Part shown: positions 1 through 11,667 of the stretch, piece by piece
How the letters are laid out: each line of letters begins with the position of its first letter
How positions within the stretch are numbered: the stretch's first letter is position 1
Assembly (NCBI RefSeq): GCF_900240845.1
Contig: NZ_OERU01000001.1
Coordinates: 340,305-404,304 of the forward strand
Reading direction: 5' to 3'
DNA: 64,000 nt
From: Peptostreptococcus faecalis
Lineage (GTDB): Bacteria > Bacillota > Clostridia > Peptostreptococcales > Peptostreptococcaceae
The notes under the pieces: generated by a model
Databases searched by the model: none
What the model saw: only the letters and a program-made list of their open reading frames with translations
What the model was told of the DNA's origin: nothing
Program-made: the position numbers and the translations under genes

Positions 1-588
1 TCCTAATGTTTCTAACACAGGAATTTTCTCAGTAAATTCGACAACTGTAATAGTCGCATTTAGCACTTTGAAATTCCAATGCAACTTATGACTTCCAATA
101 ATCAAATATGAAAGTATATTTCTGATTGTACCCATATGCGAGCAAATCATTATATTTTCAGATTCCTGATTTTCCTTCATCACATTATCAAGAGATTTTA
201 TATTTCTTTCATACATCTCCGTCAAACTTTCACCTTTAGGAAATTTATAAGTAGCATCATGTTTAAGTAATTTTTTTGCTTCCTCTGGATATTCGTTTCT
301 AATATCTCTAAAACTTCTACCATCAAATAGGCCAAAGTTCATTTCTCTTAGTCCTTCAATTCGATGTATATCCTTATTTTTGTATTCTGCGAAATCATTT
401 ATAGTGTGTACTGTTCTTTTCAAAGTAGAAGTGTATATTTTTTCAACTTTAATATCTTTTAAAAATTCGTTTAGTTGTTTTGCCTGTTTTTTACCTACTT
501 CACTAAGTTCACAGTCATTAAATCCAGAATATAACATTTTTTCATTATCGACTGTGTGACCATGCCTTATTAAATATAATTTTTTCAT
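1..588 (-). CDS. Histidine phosphatase family protein (CobC/phosphoglycerate mutase-like), 3' end cut by window
   Basis: This frame stays open for 196 codons from an ATG at 588 to the window edge, so the C-terminus is missing. It begins MKKLYLIRHGHTVDNE, which holds the LIRHG catalytic motif of the histidine phosphatase superfamily; His9 of the RHG is the expected phospho-acceptor. A second conserved histidine lies in ICSHMGTIRN. A strong ribosome site (AGGTAGGAGA, 591-600) sets the start. cobT lies 61 bp upstream on the same strand, and CobC (alpha-ribazole-5'-phosphate phosphatase) is the enzyme that acts after CobT in nucleotide-loop assembly. CobC is therefore the favoured role, by context only. 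A phosphoglycerate mutase-like or broad-specificity phosphatase is equally possible from sequence alone. Confidence 0.8.
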   Translation of the reverse strand, partial: MKKLYLIRHGHTVDNEKMLYSGFNDCELSEVGKKQAKQLNEFLKDIKVEKIYTSTLKRTVHTINDFAEYKNKDIHRIEGLREMNFGLFDGRSFRDIRNEYPEEAKKLLKHDATYKFPKGESLTEMYERNIKSLDNVMKENQESENIMICSHMGTIRNILSYLIIGSHKLHWNFKVLNATITVVEFTEKIPVLETLG

Positions 589-649
589 TTTCTCCTACCT
601 TAAAATATAATAGACTTACTAACTAGCATATCTATAATTATCATTTTAC

Positions 650-1681
650 TTATTCTAAATCCATTGCACTGTTGTACGCGTATGTTGCAGCATCAATAAC
701 ATTCATAGCAAGTGCAGCTCCTACTCCTTCGCCCAAAGTCATATTCATCATAAGAATTGGATCTAATTTTAACATTTCAAGTGATTTTTTAGCACCTAGT
801 TCATTTGTCAAATGAGATGGTATTAAATATTCTACACTTAAAGGGTTGATCCTGTATGCAATTAATGCTGCTGCATACGTTATATATCCGTCAAGCACTA
901 CAGGGATTCTATTAGCTGCACATCCAAGGATTACACCAACTACTCCCCCTATTTCAAACCCACCTACTTTTGAAAGAACTTCTATTCCATCTGTAGGATT
1001 TGGGTTGTTAACTTCTATAGATTTTCTTATTACTTCAATTTTATGTTTCATCTCTTTATCATTTAAACCAGTGACACTATCTGTTATTTTATTCGGATCA
1101 ATTCCAGACATTACAGATAATATAGCTGTCGCCGATGTAGTGTTTGATATTCCTATTTCTCCAACACCTATAACCTTATATCCATCTATTATGCAGCGTT
1201 CTGCTACTTCAATCCCCATTTCAATTGATTTAACAGCTTCGTCAACACTCATTGCTGGACCTTCTGAGATATTATCCGTACCTTCTCTTATTTTATAGTC
1301 TAGAACTCCATATATAGGATTTTCACCTTTCATTCCCATATCTACAAATATTGTATCTGTATTATTAAAAGTAGAAATAGGAGAAAGTATTCCTCTTTTG
1401 TTTGAAGCTTCTATCATTAATTCTCTTGTCATTTCCTGAGGTTGAGAAGATACTCCTTCTGCATACACTCCATGGTCAGCTGCAAATGTAATAATACATT
1501 TTTTTGGTGAATTCTCTAAGTTAGAATTACCATATACTCCAGCCATCATGACAGTAATATTTTCTATTTTTCCTAGCATATTCAATGGAAATTTAAATTT
1601 CTCCCATTCTTGTCTAGCTTTTTTCATACTCTTTTCATCTAATGAGTATATATTCCTAGATATACTTACCAAAAGGTTCAT
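650..1681 (-). CDS. cobT: Nicotinate-nucleotide--dimethylbenzimidazole phosphoribosyltransferase
   Basis: CobT transfers phosphoribose from nicotinate mononucleotide to the lower-ligand base, giving alpha-ribazole phosphate for cobalamin nucleotide-loop assembly in the cytosol. The protein has 343 residues, normal for the family. It shows the family signatures TFAADHGV near the N-terminus, GEIGISNTTSATAIL in the middle and LGEGVGAALA near the C-terminus; Glu318 in the last motif matches the catalytic base. The start is the ATG at 1681. The downstream histidine phosphatase (1-588) could be the CobC step. No other cobalamin genes are visible here and no cobalamin riboswitch was seen in the 81-bp upstream gap, so this pair probably serves salvage or remodelling of corrinoids. 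Confidence 0.93.
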   Translation of the reverse strand: MNLLVSISRNIYSLDEKSMKKARQEWEKFKFPLNMLGKIENITVMMAGVYGNSNLENSPKKCIITFAADHGVYAEGVSSQPQEMTRELMIEASNKRGILSPISTFNNTDTIFVDMGMKGENPIYGVLDYKIREGTDNISEGPAMSVDEAVKSIEMGIEVAERCIIDGYKVIGVGEIGISNTTSATAILSVMSGIDPNKITDSVTGLNDKEMKHKIEVIRKSIEVNNPNPTDGIEVLSKVGGFEIGGVVGVILGCAANRIPVVLDGYITYAAALIAYRINPLSVEYLIPSHLTNELGAKKSLEMLKLDPILMMNMTLGEGVGAALAMNVIDAATYAYNSAMDLE

Positions 1682-1762
1682 ATATTTCCTCCATATCTAT
1701 AATCCCCATCTAAATAAATTCTTCACGACAATTTTCGTTTCATACAAATTGACTAAGTATAG

Positions 1763-2914
1763 CTAACTACTTTTTAGCTTCTCTTTCAAATACTCTACAG
1801 CTTTTTGAAGTTGTTCATTGCTATTTTTTACTTCTATAGTCGGTTTTATTCCTTTTTTATCAATATAATTTCCGTTAGGTGTAAAATACTGAGATGTAGT
1901 AAGTTTATAACCGCTTCCATCCCTTAGTCCTACAACGCTTTGAACAAGTCCCTTACCATAAGTAGTTGTTCCTATAGAAATACCTGCTTTATTGTCAACA
2001 ATTGCTCCTGTCAAAATTTCAGATGCAGAAGCAGAATGTTCATTAGTTAATACTACCAAAGGAAGGTTAATTTTTTCTTTATCAGTGCTTTTTAAATATA
2101 CTCTATCTTTCTTATTATCTTCAGTATATACTATCACGCCTTCTCCCAATATCTGATCAGAAATTTTTTCTACTGAGTCTAAAAGACCACCACCATTATC
2201 TCTAACATCAATAATTAAAGCCTTCATATTATTCTTTTTCAAATTTAAAATTGCACTTCTAAAATCCTTATCTGTATCTTCATCAAAACTTTCAATTTTT
2301 ACATAACCAATATTATCTTCTTTCATTTCGCTTTTTATTGATTCTATTTTTATTTCTTTTCTAGTAAGCTTTTTATTGATTATCTTTTTATCTCTCATAA
2401 AAGAAACGTCTACTTGCGTACCTTCTTCGCCTCTGATATTCTTTGTAGCTATATCAATATCTTGATTAGCATAGCTTTTCCCATTAATTTTCAGAATTTG
2501 ATCACCTTTTTTTACTCCAGCTGTCTTTGCAGGACTGTTCTCAAATACTCTTTCCACAACTATCAATCCTGATGATTCTTCAGCTTTTAATAACATTCCT
2601 ATTCCTACATACTTGCCTGAAGAAGACTCCATCAACTGGCGCATCTCATCTTTTGTATAGTATGCCGAATACACATCCTCTGTACCATAAAAAAGACCTT
2701 TATAAATTCCTTCTTCAAGTTTTTCTTCATTTGGTTTTTTATAGAAATCCTCATGTATAGCTTCATTCAATCCAATTAGCTTTTTATATTTTTCATATTC
2801 TGAATTAGGCAAAAATGCTACTATATTAAATTGAGTCAACACAAATGTTGTAACAATAGCTGTAGCAACTACTAATCCCATATTTTTTAAAAATTGCTTT
2901 TTATTAAATTTCAT
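1763..2914 (-). CDS. ctpA: CtpA-type S41 carboxy-terminal processing protease
   Basis: Extracytoplasmic serine protease of family S41 that trims or degrades exported proteins. The 383-residue protein has one N-terminal membrane segment (about residues 12-34) acting as signal anchor, a PDZ domain (about 95-180, with GIGMLL and SPAKTAGVKKGDQI), then the S41 core. The catalytic pair is Ser296 in NEHSASASE and Lys321 in TYGKGLVQS; their 25-residue spacing matches known CtpA proteases. DVRDNGGGLLD, a conserved S41 core motif, is also present. The gene stands between the transketolase pair and cobT, with a 48-67 bp gap on either side of the start region, and shows no functional link to them. The natural substrate cannot be told from the sequence. 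Confidence 0.92.
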   Translation of the reverse strand: MKFNKKQFLKNMGLVVATAIVTTFVLTQFNIVAFLPNSEYEKYKKLIGLNEAIHEDFYKKPNEEKLEEGIYKGLFYGTEDVYSAYYTKDEMRQLMESSSGKYVGIGMLLKAEESSGLIVVERVFENSPAKTAGVKKGDQILKINGKSYANQDIDIATKNIRGEEGTQVDVSFMRDKKIINKKLTRKEIKIESIKSEMKEDNIGYVKIESFDEDTDKDFRSAILNLKKNNMKALIIDVRDNGGGLLDSVEKISDQILGEGVIVYTEDNKKDRVYLKSTDKEKINLPLVVLTNEHSASASEILTGAIVDNKAGISIGTTTYGKGLVQSVVGLRDGSGYKLTTSQYFTPNGNYIDKKGIKPTIEVKNSNEQLQKAVEYLKEKLKSS

Positions 2915-2981
2915 ATTATATCCTCTTTAATACGTATATAAATGTCAAAAATATGTATCTTAATGCTATTTCCTTTTGATT

Positions 2982-3923
2982 TTATTCCCACTCTTTGTTT
3001 AAAATATCAATAGCCTCTTTTACAATATTTTCGCTTGTCAAGCCAAAGTATTTATAAAGTTCATCTGCTTTACCTGACATTCCAAATTTATCGTTTATGC
3101 CGATTCTTTTCACGTATACCGGGTAGTTCTCTGAAACAACTTCACTAATTGCAGATCCAAGACCTCCAATAATACTATGATCTTCTACCGTCAAAATTTT
3201 TCCGGTTTCTTTTGCGCAATTAATAATTAGTTCTTCATCTATTGGTTTTATAGTAGACATATTTATAACTCTTGCATTTATTCCTTGCTCTTTTAATATA
3301 TTTGAAGCTTCTAATGCTTCATATACTAATGGACCACATGCAAATATTGACAAATCATCACCCTCGTTTAATATATCGCCCTTGCCAAAATTAAATTTAT
3401 ACTCTTCATTATATATGTCAGATACATCTTCTCTAACCATTCTAACATATGATGGACCAATATCATTTGATATATATTTTATTATTTCACTAGCTTCTTT
3501 TGAGTCCGCTGGAACAAAAACTTTCATATTAGGTAATACTCTCATTATCGAGATATCTTCTATACTTTGATGAGTTGCACCATCTTCTCCTGTCATTATA
3601 CCTGCATGAGTAGAGCATATTTTAACATTTAAATTTGCCATACAGACCATATTTCGTATTATCTCATATGCCCTTCCAGTTTCAAATACTGCAAATGAAC
3701 TTGCAAAAACAGTTTTTCCTGCAGATGCAAGGCCTGATGATATACCAATTAGATTTTGTTCTGCTATTCCTACATTAAAAAATCTATTTGGGAATGTTTT
3801 TTTAAAATACATAGTTTTTGTAGATTCTGATAAATCAGCATCTACAACAATAACATTCTCATCATTATTTCCAATTTCAACCAAAGTTTTTCCAAATGTT
3901 TCTCTCATCGAATTCTTTTGCAT
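2982..3923 (-). CDS. Transketolase, C-terminal subunit
   Basis: This is the second half of a split transketolase, holding the pyrimidine-binding and C-terminal domains. With the N-terminal subunit encoded just upstream it would interconvert pentose phosphates with glycolytic intermediates using thiamine diphosphate. GIAEQNLIGISSGLA contains the Glu that activates the cofactor. A GTG at 3932 lies in the same frame, but the ribosome site (GAGGTAGGTGG) sits just before the ATG at 3923, which is preferred here; an ATG at 3908 is a further option. The preceding gene's stop codon lies at 3933-3935, so the two are tightly coupled. Split transketolases of this type are common in Clostridia and archaea. 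Confidence 0.92.
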   Translation of the reverse strand: MQKNSMRETFGKTLVEIGNNDENVIVVDADLSESTKTMYFKKTFPNRFFNVGIAEQNLIGISSGLASAGKTVFASSFAVFETGRAYEIIRNMVCMANLNVKICSTHAGIMTGEDGATHQSIEDISIMRVLPNMKVFVPADSKEASEIIKYISNDIGPSYVRMVREDVSDIYNEEYKFNFGKGDILNEGDDLSIFACGPLVYEALEASNILKEQGINARVINMSTIKPIDEELIINCAKETGKILTVEDHSIIGGLGSAISEVVSENYPVYVKRIGINDKFGMSGKADELYKYFGLTSENIVKEAIDILNKEWE

Positions 3924-3932
3924 GTATTCCAC

Positions 3933-4745
3933 CTACCTCAGCTCTTCTAGAGCTATTTTATACTCTTCTTCATTTGGTATCTTACTATGCCATTCATAGT
4001 TATTTTCCATAAAAGATACGCCCTTGCCTTTGACAGTTTTTGCTAAAACTAGCACTGGTTTTTCTTCTACCATATCAAATACATTGAATGCGCTGAAAAT
4101 CTGGTCAAAATCATGACCATCTACTTCTACAACATACCATCCAAAAGATGAAAATTTCTTTGATATAGATCCTAAATCCATTACATCCTCAGTTTTTCCA
4201 TCTATCTGCAACCCATTCATATCTACTATTGCCATTAAATTATCTAATTTATATTGATTAGCAAGCATAGCTGCTTCCCATATAATACCTTCTTGTAATT
4301 CTCCATCTCCTATTAGCGCATATACATTGTAATTCAAATTGTCTATTTTAGACGCCAGTGCCATTCCGCACGCTGCAGATAATCCTTGCCCAAGTGAACC
4401 TGTTGTAATATCTACTCCACTTACCTTTATCATATCTGGGCTTCCCTGTAGATTTCCATTTATTTTTCTATATTGGTTTAGCTCGTCATCTAAAAGGTAT
4501 CCTTTTTCATACAACGTTGCATAAAGAGCTGGAGATGAATGCCCTTTTGACATTACAAATCTATCTCTATCAGCCTTATCTGGTTCTTCAACGTCTATAT
4601 TCATTTTTCCAAAATATAGAGAAGTTATAATATCAACACAGGATAGAGCTCCCCCTGGATGACCAGAACCTGCATTGTATATCATCTTTATAATATTTCT
4701 TCTTATTTTTTTTGCCTTATCAGCTAATATTTCATAATCAGTCAT
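3933..4745 (-). CDS. Transketolase, N-terminal subunit
   Basis: This 270-residue protein is the thiamine diphosphate-binding half of a two-gene transketolase. It has the cofactor motif GDGELQEGIIWEAA followed by VDMNGLQ (the GDG...N motif that holds Mg2+ and diphosphate), and the N-terminal SGHPGGALS signature. It must pair with the product of 2982-3923 to be active. The role is the non-oxidative pentose phosphate pathway, which supplies ribose 5-phosphate for the prs, upp and purR-linked nucleotide genes elsewhere in the window. The start ATG at 4745 has an AAAGGAGAAG ribosome site. The gene diverges from acpS across a 237-bp gap. Confidence 0.93.
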   Translation of the reverse strand: MTDYEILADKAKKIRRNIIKMIYNAGSGHPGGALSCVDIITSLYFGKMNIDVEEPDKADRDRFVMSKGHSSPALYATLYEKGYLLDDELNQYRKINGNLQGSPDMIKVSGVDITTGSLGQGLSAACGMALASKIDNLNYNVYALIGDGELQEGIIWEAAMLANQYKLDNLMAIVDMNGLQIDGKTEDVMDLGSISKKFSSFGWYVVEVDGHDFDQIFSAFNVFDMVEEKPVLVLAKTVKGKGVSFMENNYEWHSKIPNEEEYKIALEELR

Positions 4746-4882
4746 TTTATAACTTCTCCTTTTTACTCAATATTTTAAAATAAAAATCATAAATACAGAC
4801 CTTTTTTCTAATATACTGTCCTCTTACCGAAATCAAATTGTTGAATTTACTACCTTTCTAATTATACTACATAAATATACTA

Positions 4883-4912
4883 TGTACAATATTCACTAGA
4901 TTATGCTAAAAT
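4883..4912 (+). promoter_or_regulatory. Probable acpS promoter (extended -10)
   Basis: An extended -10 element TGCTAAAAT lies at 4904-4912 with a weak -35-like TGTACA at 4883-4888 (18-bp spacer). Transcription would start near 4919, about 64 bases before acpS. The -10 is good and the -35 poor, so this is a moderate prediction. Confidence 0.4.
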
Positions 4913-4982
4913 TAATATTATTTACGAATATTAAAAAAATATATATAAAAGCAATAAAACTATAAATAATAGAGGTGTTTAT

Positions 4983-5372
4983 ATGATATACGGAATTGGA
5001 ACTGACATTATCGAAATAGATAGAATTAGAAATTCAATTAATAAAAACCCTAAACTCTTACAAAAACTTTTTTCTGAAGATGAATTAGATCTTCTAAGCA
5101 GTAAAAACTTTAAGGCCGAATCTGTCGCTGGAAATTTTTCAGCTAAGGAAGCAGTTATAAAGTCTGTAGGAACTGGATTACGCGGCTTTAGTATAAAAGA
5201 TGTCCAAATTTTAAGAGACGATTTGAATAAACCTATAGTAGTTTTTTCAGGTGAATTCAAAAATTTTTGTGAGTCAATAAATGTAGAAAAAATATTAGTT
5301 TCTATATCTCACTCAAAAAATTATGCAGTAGCGAATGCCATCGCAATCCTATCTAGTAATTATGTTGAATAA
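4983..5372 (+). CDS. acpS: Holo-[acyl-carrier-protein] synthase
   Basis: AcpS moves the 4'-phosphopantetheine arm of coenzyme A onto the serine of acyl carrier protein and so activates it for fatty acid synthesis. The 129-residue protein starts MIYGIGTDIIEIDRI, where Asp8 is the conserved metal ligand, and carries the second signature FSAKEAVIKSVGTG with the conserved Glu. Length is typical for the trimeric bacterial AcpS. The ribosome site AGAGGTG lies at 4971-4977. It is a single-gene transcription unit on the plus strand, bounded by divergent transketolase genes on one side and a strong bidirectional terminator on the other. Confidence 0.95.
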   Translation: MIYGIGTDIIEIDRIRNSINKNPKLLQKLFSEDELDLLSSKNFKAESVAGNFSAKEAVIKSVGTGLRGFSIKDVQILRDDLNKPIVVFSGEFKNFCESINVEKILVSISHSKNYAVANAIAILSSNYVE

Positions 5373-5383
5373 AAATATAAATA

Positions 5384-5422
5384 AAAAACGCTTAAGAATA
5401 GTCTTTATTCTTAAGCGTTTTT
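5384..5422. terminator. Bidirectional rho-independent terminator between acpS and the ATP synthase operon
   Basis: A perfect 17-bp stem (5384-5400 with 5406-5422, loop GTCTT) has an A-run on the left and a T-run on the right. It can end both acpS (+) and the converging ATP synthase operon (-). Confidence 0.9.
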
Positions 5423-5448
5423 TATTTATATATAGATGCGTAAATAGT

Positions 5449-6021
5449 TTAATTTATCTGTTCAAATTTAGCTATTTTCCAAGAACCATTGTTCAGTTTT
5501 ACCATCCATACTTTTTCTTTTTTGTTTTTAAATACTTTATTATCAGTTTTTTTATAATTTTTATTATTATATTCGCTGTACATAACGGATTTATCTTTTG
5601 TATCAAAATATGTCACATCGTATGTTACTTCATATAACTGAGTATCGTCTAGAGGGAAAGACTCAACACTATTGTCTCTTCTAGGAAATTCTATTTGTTT
5701 TCCTGTATAATCAATTTGTTTTATATTATTCACTTTGATGTTTTTCATATTTTTCATCATTTTAGCAGTTAATCTCGCCTCTACTCTATTCTTATCATCA
5801 TATAGATACCATCTTTTATACTCTTCGTATGGCATCATTCCATTTGGAACATTTCTACCATCTCTTAGTTCTAGTAACTCATAATACTGTTCCAAAACTT
5901 TTTCAGGGTACGTATCATCGATTTTAACAGTATCTCTATGATGCTTTGAATTCAAATAGAAACCTGCAAAAATTGCTAGTACAATAAATACTACTATAGA
6001 AAGCCAATGTTTAAATTTCAA
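5449..6021 (-). CDS. Single-pass membrane protein of unknown function, last gene of the ATP synthase operon
   Basis: I do not recognise this 190-residue protein. It has one N-terminal hydrophobic segment (about residues 6-25), and the rest is polar and rich in Lys, Tyr and Asp, ending in VWMVKLNNGSWKIAKFEQ. That tail resembles the end of NTF2-like lipoprotein or DUF4829-type domains, but this is a weak impression. It starts with TTG at 6021, directly after the TAA of atpC (6022-6024), with AGAGG about eight bases upstream inside atpC. Translation is therefore probably coupled to atpC, and the gene is the last one before the operon terminator. Whether it has any part in the ATP synthase is unknown. 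Confidence 0.75.
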   Translation of the reverse strand: MKFKHWLSIVVFIVLAIFAGFYLNSKHHRDTVKIDDTYPEKVLEQYYELLELRDGRNVPNGMMPYEEYKRWYLYDDKNRVEARLTAKMMKNMKNIKVNNIKQIDYTGKQIEFPRRDNSVESFPLDDTQLYEVTYDVTYFDTKDKSVMYSEYNNKNYKKTDNKVFKNKKEKVWMVKLNNGSWKIAKFEQIN

Positions 6022-6290
6022 TTATTTTTCCTCTTGATCATTCCAAACAGCTTTTTCAGTTACTAAAACAGTGTCTGTTTTTCCATCGACTGTAACAAAT
6101 CCATTACCTATACTAGCAAGTTTGAATTTTCCGTCTATCTTTATTTTTAATTTTCCCTCTTTAACTCCAGCCACTATAGGAATATGACCTTTTAATACAG
6201 CTCTATCCCCTACTGTCGTTTTAAATATTACCATTTCAGCTTCTTTATCAAAGAAAGTCTTATCAGGAGTAACCACTTTTAATTTAAACA

Positions 6291-6291
<1 letters not shown>
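6022..6291 (-). CDS. atpC: F-type ATP synthase epsilon subunit, short form without C-terminal helices
   Basis: The epsilon subunit sits on the central stalk and links gamma to the c-ring. The 89-residue product covers only the N-terminal beta-sandwich (VVTPDKTFFDKEAEMVIFKTTVG ends the first part, ALVL-type strands follow) and stops at KAVWNDQEEK. Typical bacterial epsilon is about 130-140 residues, the extra part being a two-helix domain that inhibits ATP hydrolysis. Here that domain is absent. The downstream gene begins at the very next base in the same frame and encodes a membrane protein, not missing helices, so a simple frameshift is not the cause. The start is GTG at 6291, sharing one base with the TAG stop of atpD. 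Confidence 0.9.
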
Positions 6292-8697
<2,406 letters not shown>

Positions 8698-8716
8698 TTA
8701 CTTACCCCCTCCTATG

Positions 8717-10219
8717 TTATATCTCGTCTTTAAATTTAACTTTAAATTCTTCTATCGCCTTAGTAAGTTCCTCGTTAAAATCTTCTCCCTTTAATATCTT
8801 TTTAGTTATTTCGGGATGAACGCTATCTATATAATCATATACTTCTAATTCAAAATCCTTTATCTTGTCTAGACTTATGTCAGCAAGTAGATTATTTATA
8901 ACTGCATATATTATAATTACTTGATTTTCAACAGGTATAGGATTGTTTTCATCTTGTTTTAATACTTCAACAATTCTCTCACCTTGAGATAATCTTCTTT
9001 TAGTATCCTCATCCAAGTCAGATCCAAACTGTGCAAATGCCGCAAGTTCTCTATATTGTGAGTATGCAAGTTTTAATGTACCCGCAATCTTTTTCATAGA
9101 TTTTATTTGGGCTGAACCTCCGACTCTCGAAACTGATATTCCAGGGTCCACGGCTGGTCTAACACCTGCATAGAACAACTCTGGTTGCAAATAAATCTGT
9201 CCATCTGTAATAGATATTACGTTAGTTGGTATATATGCTGATACATCTCCTGCCTGAGTCTCAATAACAGGAAGCGCAGTCATAGAACCTCCTCCTAGAT
9301 CATCAGAAAGTTTTGCAGATCTTTCAAGTAGTCTAGAATGAAGATAGAATACATCCCCAGGATAAGCTTCACGACCTGGTGGTCTTCTAAGAAGTAATGA
9401 CATCTCTCTATAAGCTACCGCTTGTTTACTTAGATCATCATATATAATTAAAACATCTTTACCATTATACATAAACTCTTCACCTATAGAAGTTCCAGTA
9501 TATGGTGCTAAGTACTGAAGTGGTGCAGATTCAGAAGCTGATGCAGATACTACTAATGTATAGTTCATAGCTCCGTATTCTTCCAAAGTAGACACTAACT
9601 GTGCCACTGTAGATCTCTTCTGACCAATCGCAACGTATATACAAATTACATCTTTTCCTTTTTGATTTATTATTGTATCTGTAAGTATAGATGTTTTTCC
9701 TGTTTGCTTATCACCAATTATTAGTTCTCTCTGTCCCTTACCAATAGGAACCATTGAATCTATAGATTTAATACCTGTTTGTAGAGGTTGATACACTGAT
9801 CTTCTGCTCATTATACCAGGAGCAGGAGACTCTACGGGTCTAGTCTTTTCTGTTTCAATAGGACCTTTTCCATCGATTGGTTGACCTAAAGCATTTATAA
9901 CTCTACCTATCATCTGTTCCCCTACAGGAACTTCTGCTACTCTACCTGTTCTTTTTACGACATCGCCTTCTTTTATTCCGAAGTCCTCTCCCAGTATAAC
10001 TGCTCCAACAACTTCTTCCTCAAGGTTTAAGGCTAAACCATACACATTTCCAGGAAACTCAAGCAGCTCTCCAGACATTGCATTTTCAAGTCCGTACACA
10101 CTTGCTATACCGTCTCCAACATTTAAAACACTACCTGTGTCCGTAAGTTTTATTTTATTCTCATAATTTTTAATTTGACTTTTAATTATGGAACTTATCT
10201 CTTCCGGCTTTAAATTCAT
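8717..10219 (-). CDS. atpA: F-type ATP synthase alpha subunit
   Basis: Alpha is the non-catalytic nucleotide-binding partner of beta in F1. The 500-residue product has Walker A (GDKQTGKTS), the SVRV-type signature region [14 protein letters not shown], which includes the arginine finger that reaches into the beta catalytic site, and the normal C-terminal helical domain. It starts with ATG at 10219 and lies 16 bp after atpH. Length and motifs are typical for the family. Confidence 0.98.
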   Translation of the reverse strand: MNLKPEEISSIIKSQIKNYENKIKLTDTGSVLNVGDGIASVYGLENAMSGELLEFPGNVYGLALNLEEEVVGAVILGEDFGIKEGDVVKRTGRVAEVPVGEQMIGRVINALGQPIDGKGPIETEKTRPVESPAPGIMSRRSVYQPLQTGIKSIDSMVPIGKGQRELIIGDKQTGKTSILTDTIINQKGKDVICIYVAIGQKRSTVAQLVSTLEEYGAMNYTLVVSASASESAPLQYLAPYTGTSIGEEFMYNGKDVLIIYDDLSKQAVAYREMSLLLRRPPGREAYPGDVFYLHSRLLERSAKLSDDLGGGSMTALPVIETQAGDVSAYIPTNVISITDGQIYLQPELFYAGVRPAVDPGISVSRVGGSAQIKSMKKIAGTLKLAYSQYRELAAFAQFGSDLDEDTKRRLSQGERIVEVLKQDENNPIPVENQVIIIYAVINNLLADISLDKIKDFELEVYDYIDSVHPEITKKILKGEDFNEELTKAIEEFKVKFKDEI

Positions 10220-10235
10220 GGGGTCACCACCGTTT

Positions 10236-10778
10236 CTATGATATTACTTGAAATAAACTCTGTTTTAAATCATCTAATCTAGATTTAACACTTCCATCTA
10301 TTTCTTCGTTTCCTATTCTTACAAGGACTCCACCAAGAATATCCTTGTCTATTTTATTTGTTAATACTACTTTTTTATTATACATAGCAGAAAGCTTTGT
10401 CTCTAATTTAGAAATATCTTCAGAACTCAAAGCAATTGCACTCGTAACAGTTCCTTCTAGAATATTGTTTTTATCATTAAGTAATGTTTTATATTCAACA
10501 ACAATATCAGACAGTTCTGAAGTTCTAGTATTCTCTATCAAGACCATAAAGAAATTGTATGATATCGATGATACTTTACCATAAACTATTTCCTTCATAA
10601 CATTTTTCTTTTCATTCCTTGTTACAAAAGGAGATCTTAATGCGTCATACAAACTTTCATTAGAATCAATAAGATTTTCTAAGTCTAATATTTCAGAGTA
10701 TACTTGTGAAGTAATTTCCTGCTCATCTGCCAGTTCAAATAGTGCTTGTGCATATCTACTTCCTATTTGGCTAGTCAT
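10236..10778 (-). CDS. atpH: F-type ATP synthase delta subunit
   Basis: Delta joins the peripheral stalk (b dimer) to the top of the F1 head. The 180-residue protein begins with the typical [10 protein letters not shown] motif and ends with the conserved [22 protein letters not shown] region. The ATG at 10778 overlaps the TAA stop of atpF by one base, so the two are translationally coupled. Length is normal. Confidence 0.95.
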   Translation of the reverse strand: MTSQIGSRYAQALFELADEQEITSQVYSEILDLENLIDSNESLYDALRSPFVTRNEKKNVMKEIVYGKVSSISYNFFMVLIENTRTSELSDIVVEYKTLLNDKNNILEGTVTSAIALSSEDISKLETKLSAMYNKKVVLTNKIDKDILGGVLVRIGNEEIDGSVKSRLDDLKQSLFQVIS

Positions 10779-11278
10779 TATTTAGCATCTCCTACCTCTT
10801 TGATAAATTCATCTATTAAATCTTCGTGCTTTGACTTGTCTATATCTTTTTCTATAATTTTAGATGCAACCATTACGGCCATATCTGATATTTCATTTTT
10901 AACATCTACAAAAGCTTGATTCTTTTCTTTTTCAATATCGTCTGCTGCTTTAAGTTTCATAGTTTCAACTTCTTTTTTAGCAACATTGATCATTTCTTCA
11001 GATTTTTCTTCAGCTCTTCTCTTTGCAAGTTCTACAATTTCTTGTCCCTTGCTTCTTGCTGTTCCAACCTTAGTTTCATACTCAGACTTAAATTTTAACC
11101 CTTCTTCTTTAGCTTCTTCAGCAACTTTTATATCATTTTTTATTATTTCTTCTCTTGATTCAATTATGTTGATTACAGGTTTGAATAAAATTTTTCTTAA
11201 AATCAAAAATAATATAAATGTGTTTGCCAGAGTTATAAAGAGTTCATAACTTAAGCCTATTAATGGCTTAAACTCCAT
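10778..11278 (-). CDS. atpF: F-type ATP synthase b subunit
   Basis: Subunit b forms the peripheral stalk. The 166-residue protein has one N-terminal membrane helix (about residues 12-30, LFITLANTFILFLILRKILF) followed by a long, strongly charged coiled coil through most of the rest, as expected. It starts with ATG at 11278 behind a good ribosome site (AGGAGG) and runs into atpH with a one-base overlap. Only one b-type gene is present, so the stalk is probably a homodimer. Confidence 0.95.
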   Translation of the reverse strand: MEFKPLIGLSYELFITLANTFILFLILRKILFKPVINIIESREEIIKNDIKVAEEAKEEGLKFKSEYETKVGTARSKGQEIVELAKRRAEEKSEEMINVAKKEVETMKLKAADDIEKEKNQAFVDVKNEISDMAVMVASKIIEKDIDKSKHEDLIDEFIKEVGDAK

Positions 11279-11328
11279 AATTATCCTCCTATTTCAATCG
11301 CTTAAAATTACCTTTCCTTTAAGGCTAC

Positions 11329-11619
<291 letters not shown>

Positions 11620-11667
11620 TTAATTTAATTTTATTTATAATAAGTATTTATTACTAAATTACTATCT

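Noticed and set aside
846..1298. 150-codon plus-strand frame
   Set aside because: Antisense to cobT, whose signatures fix the coding strand.
1682..1762. Cobalamin riboswitch upstream of cobT
   Set aside because: The gap is only 81 bases and has no B12-box-like sequence.
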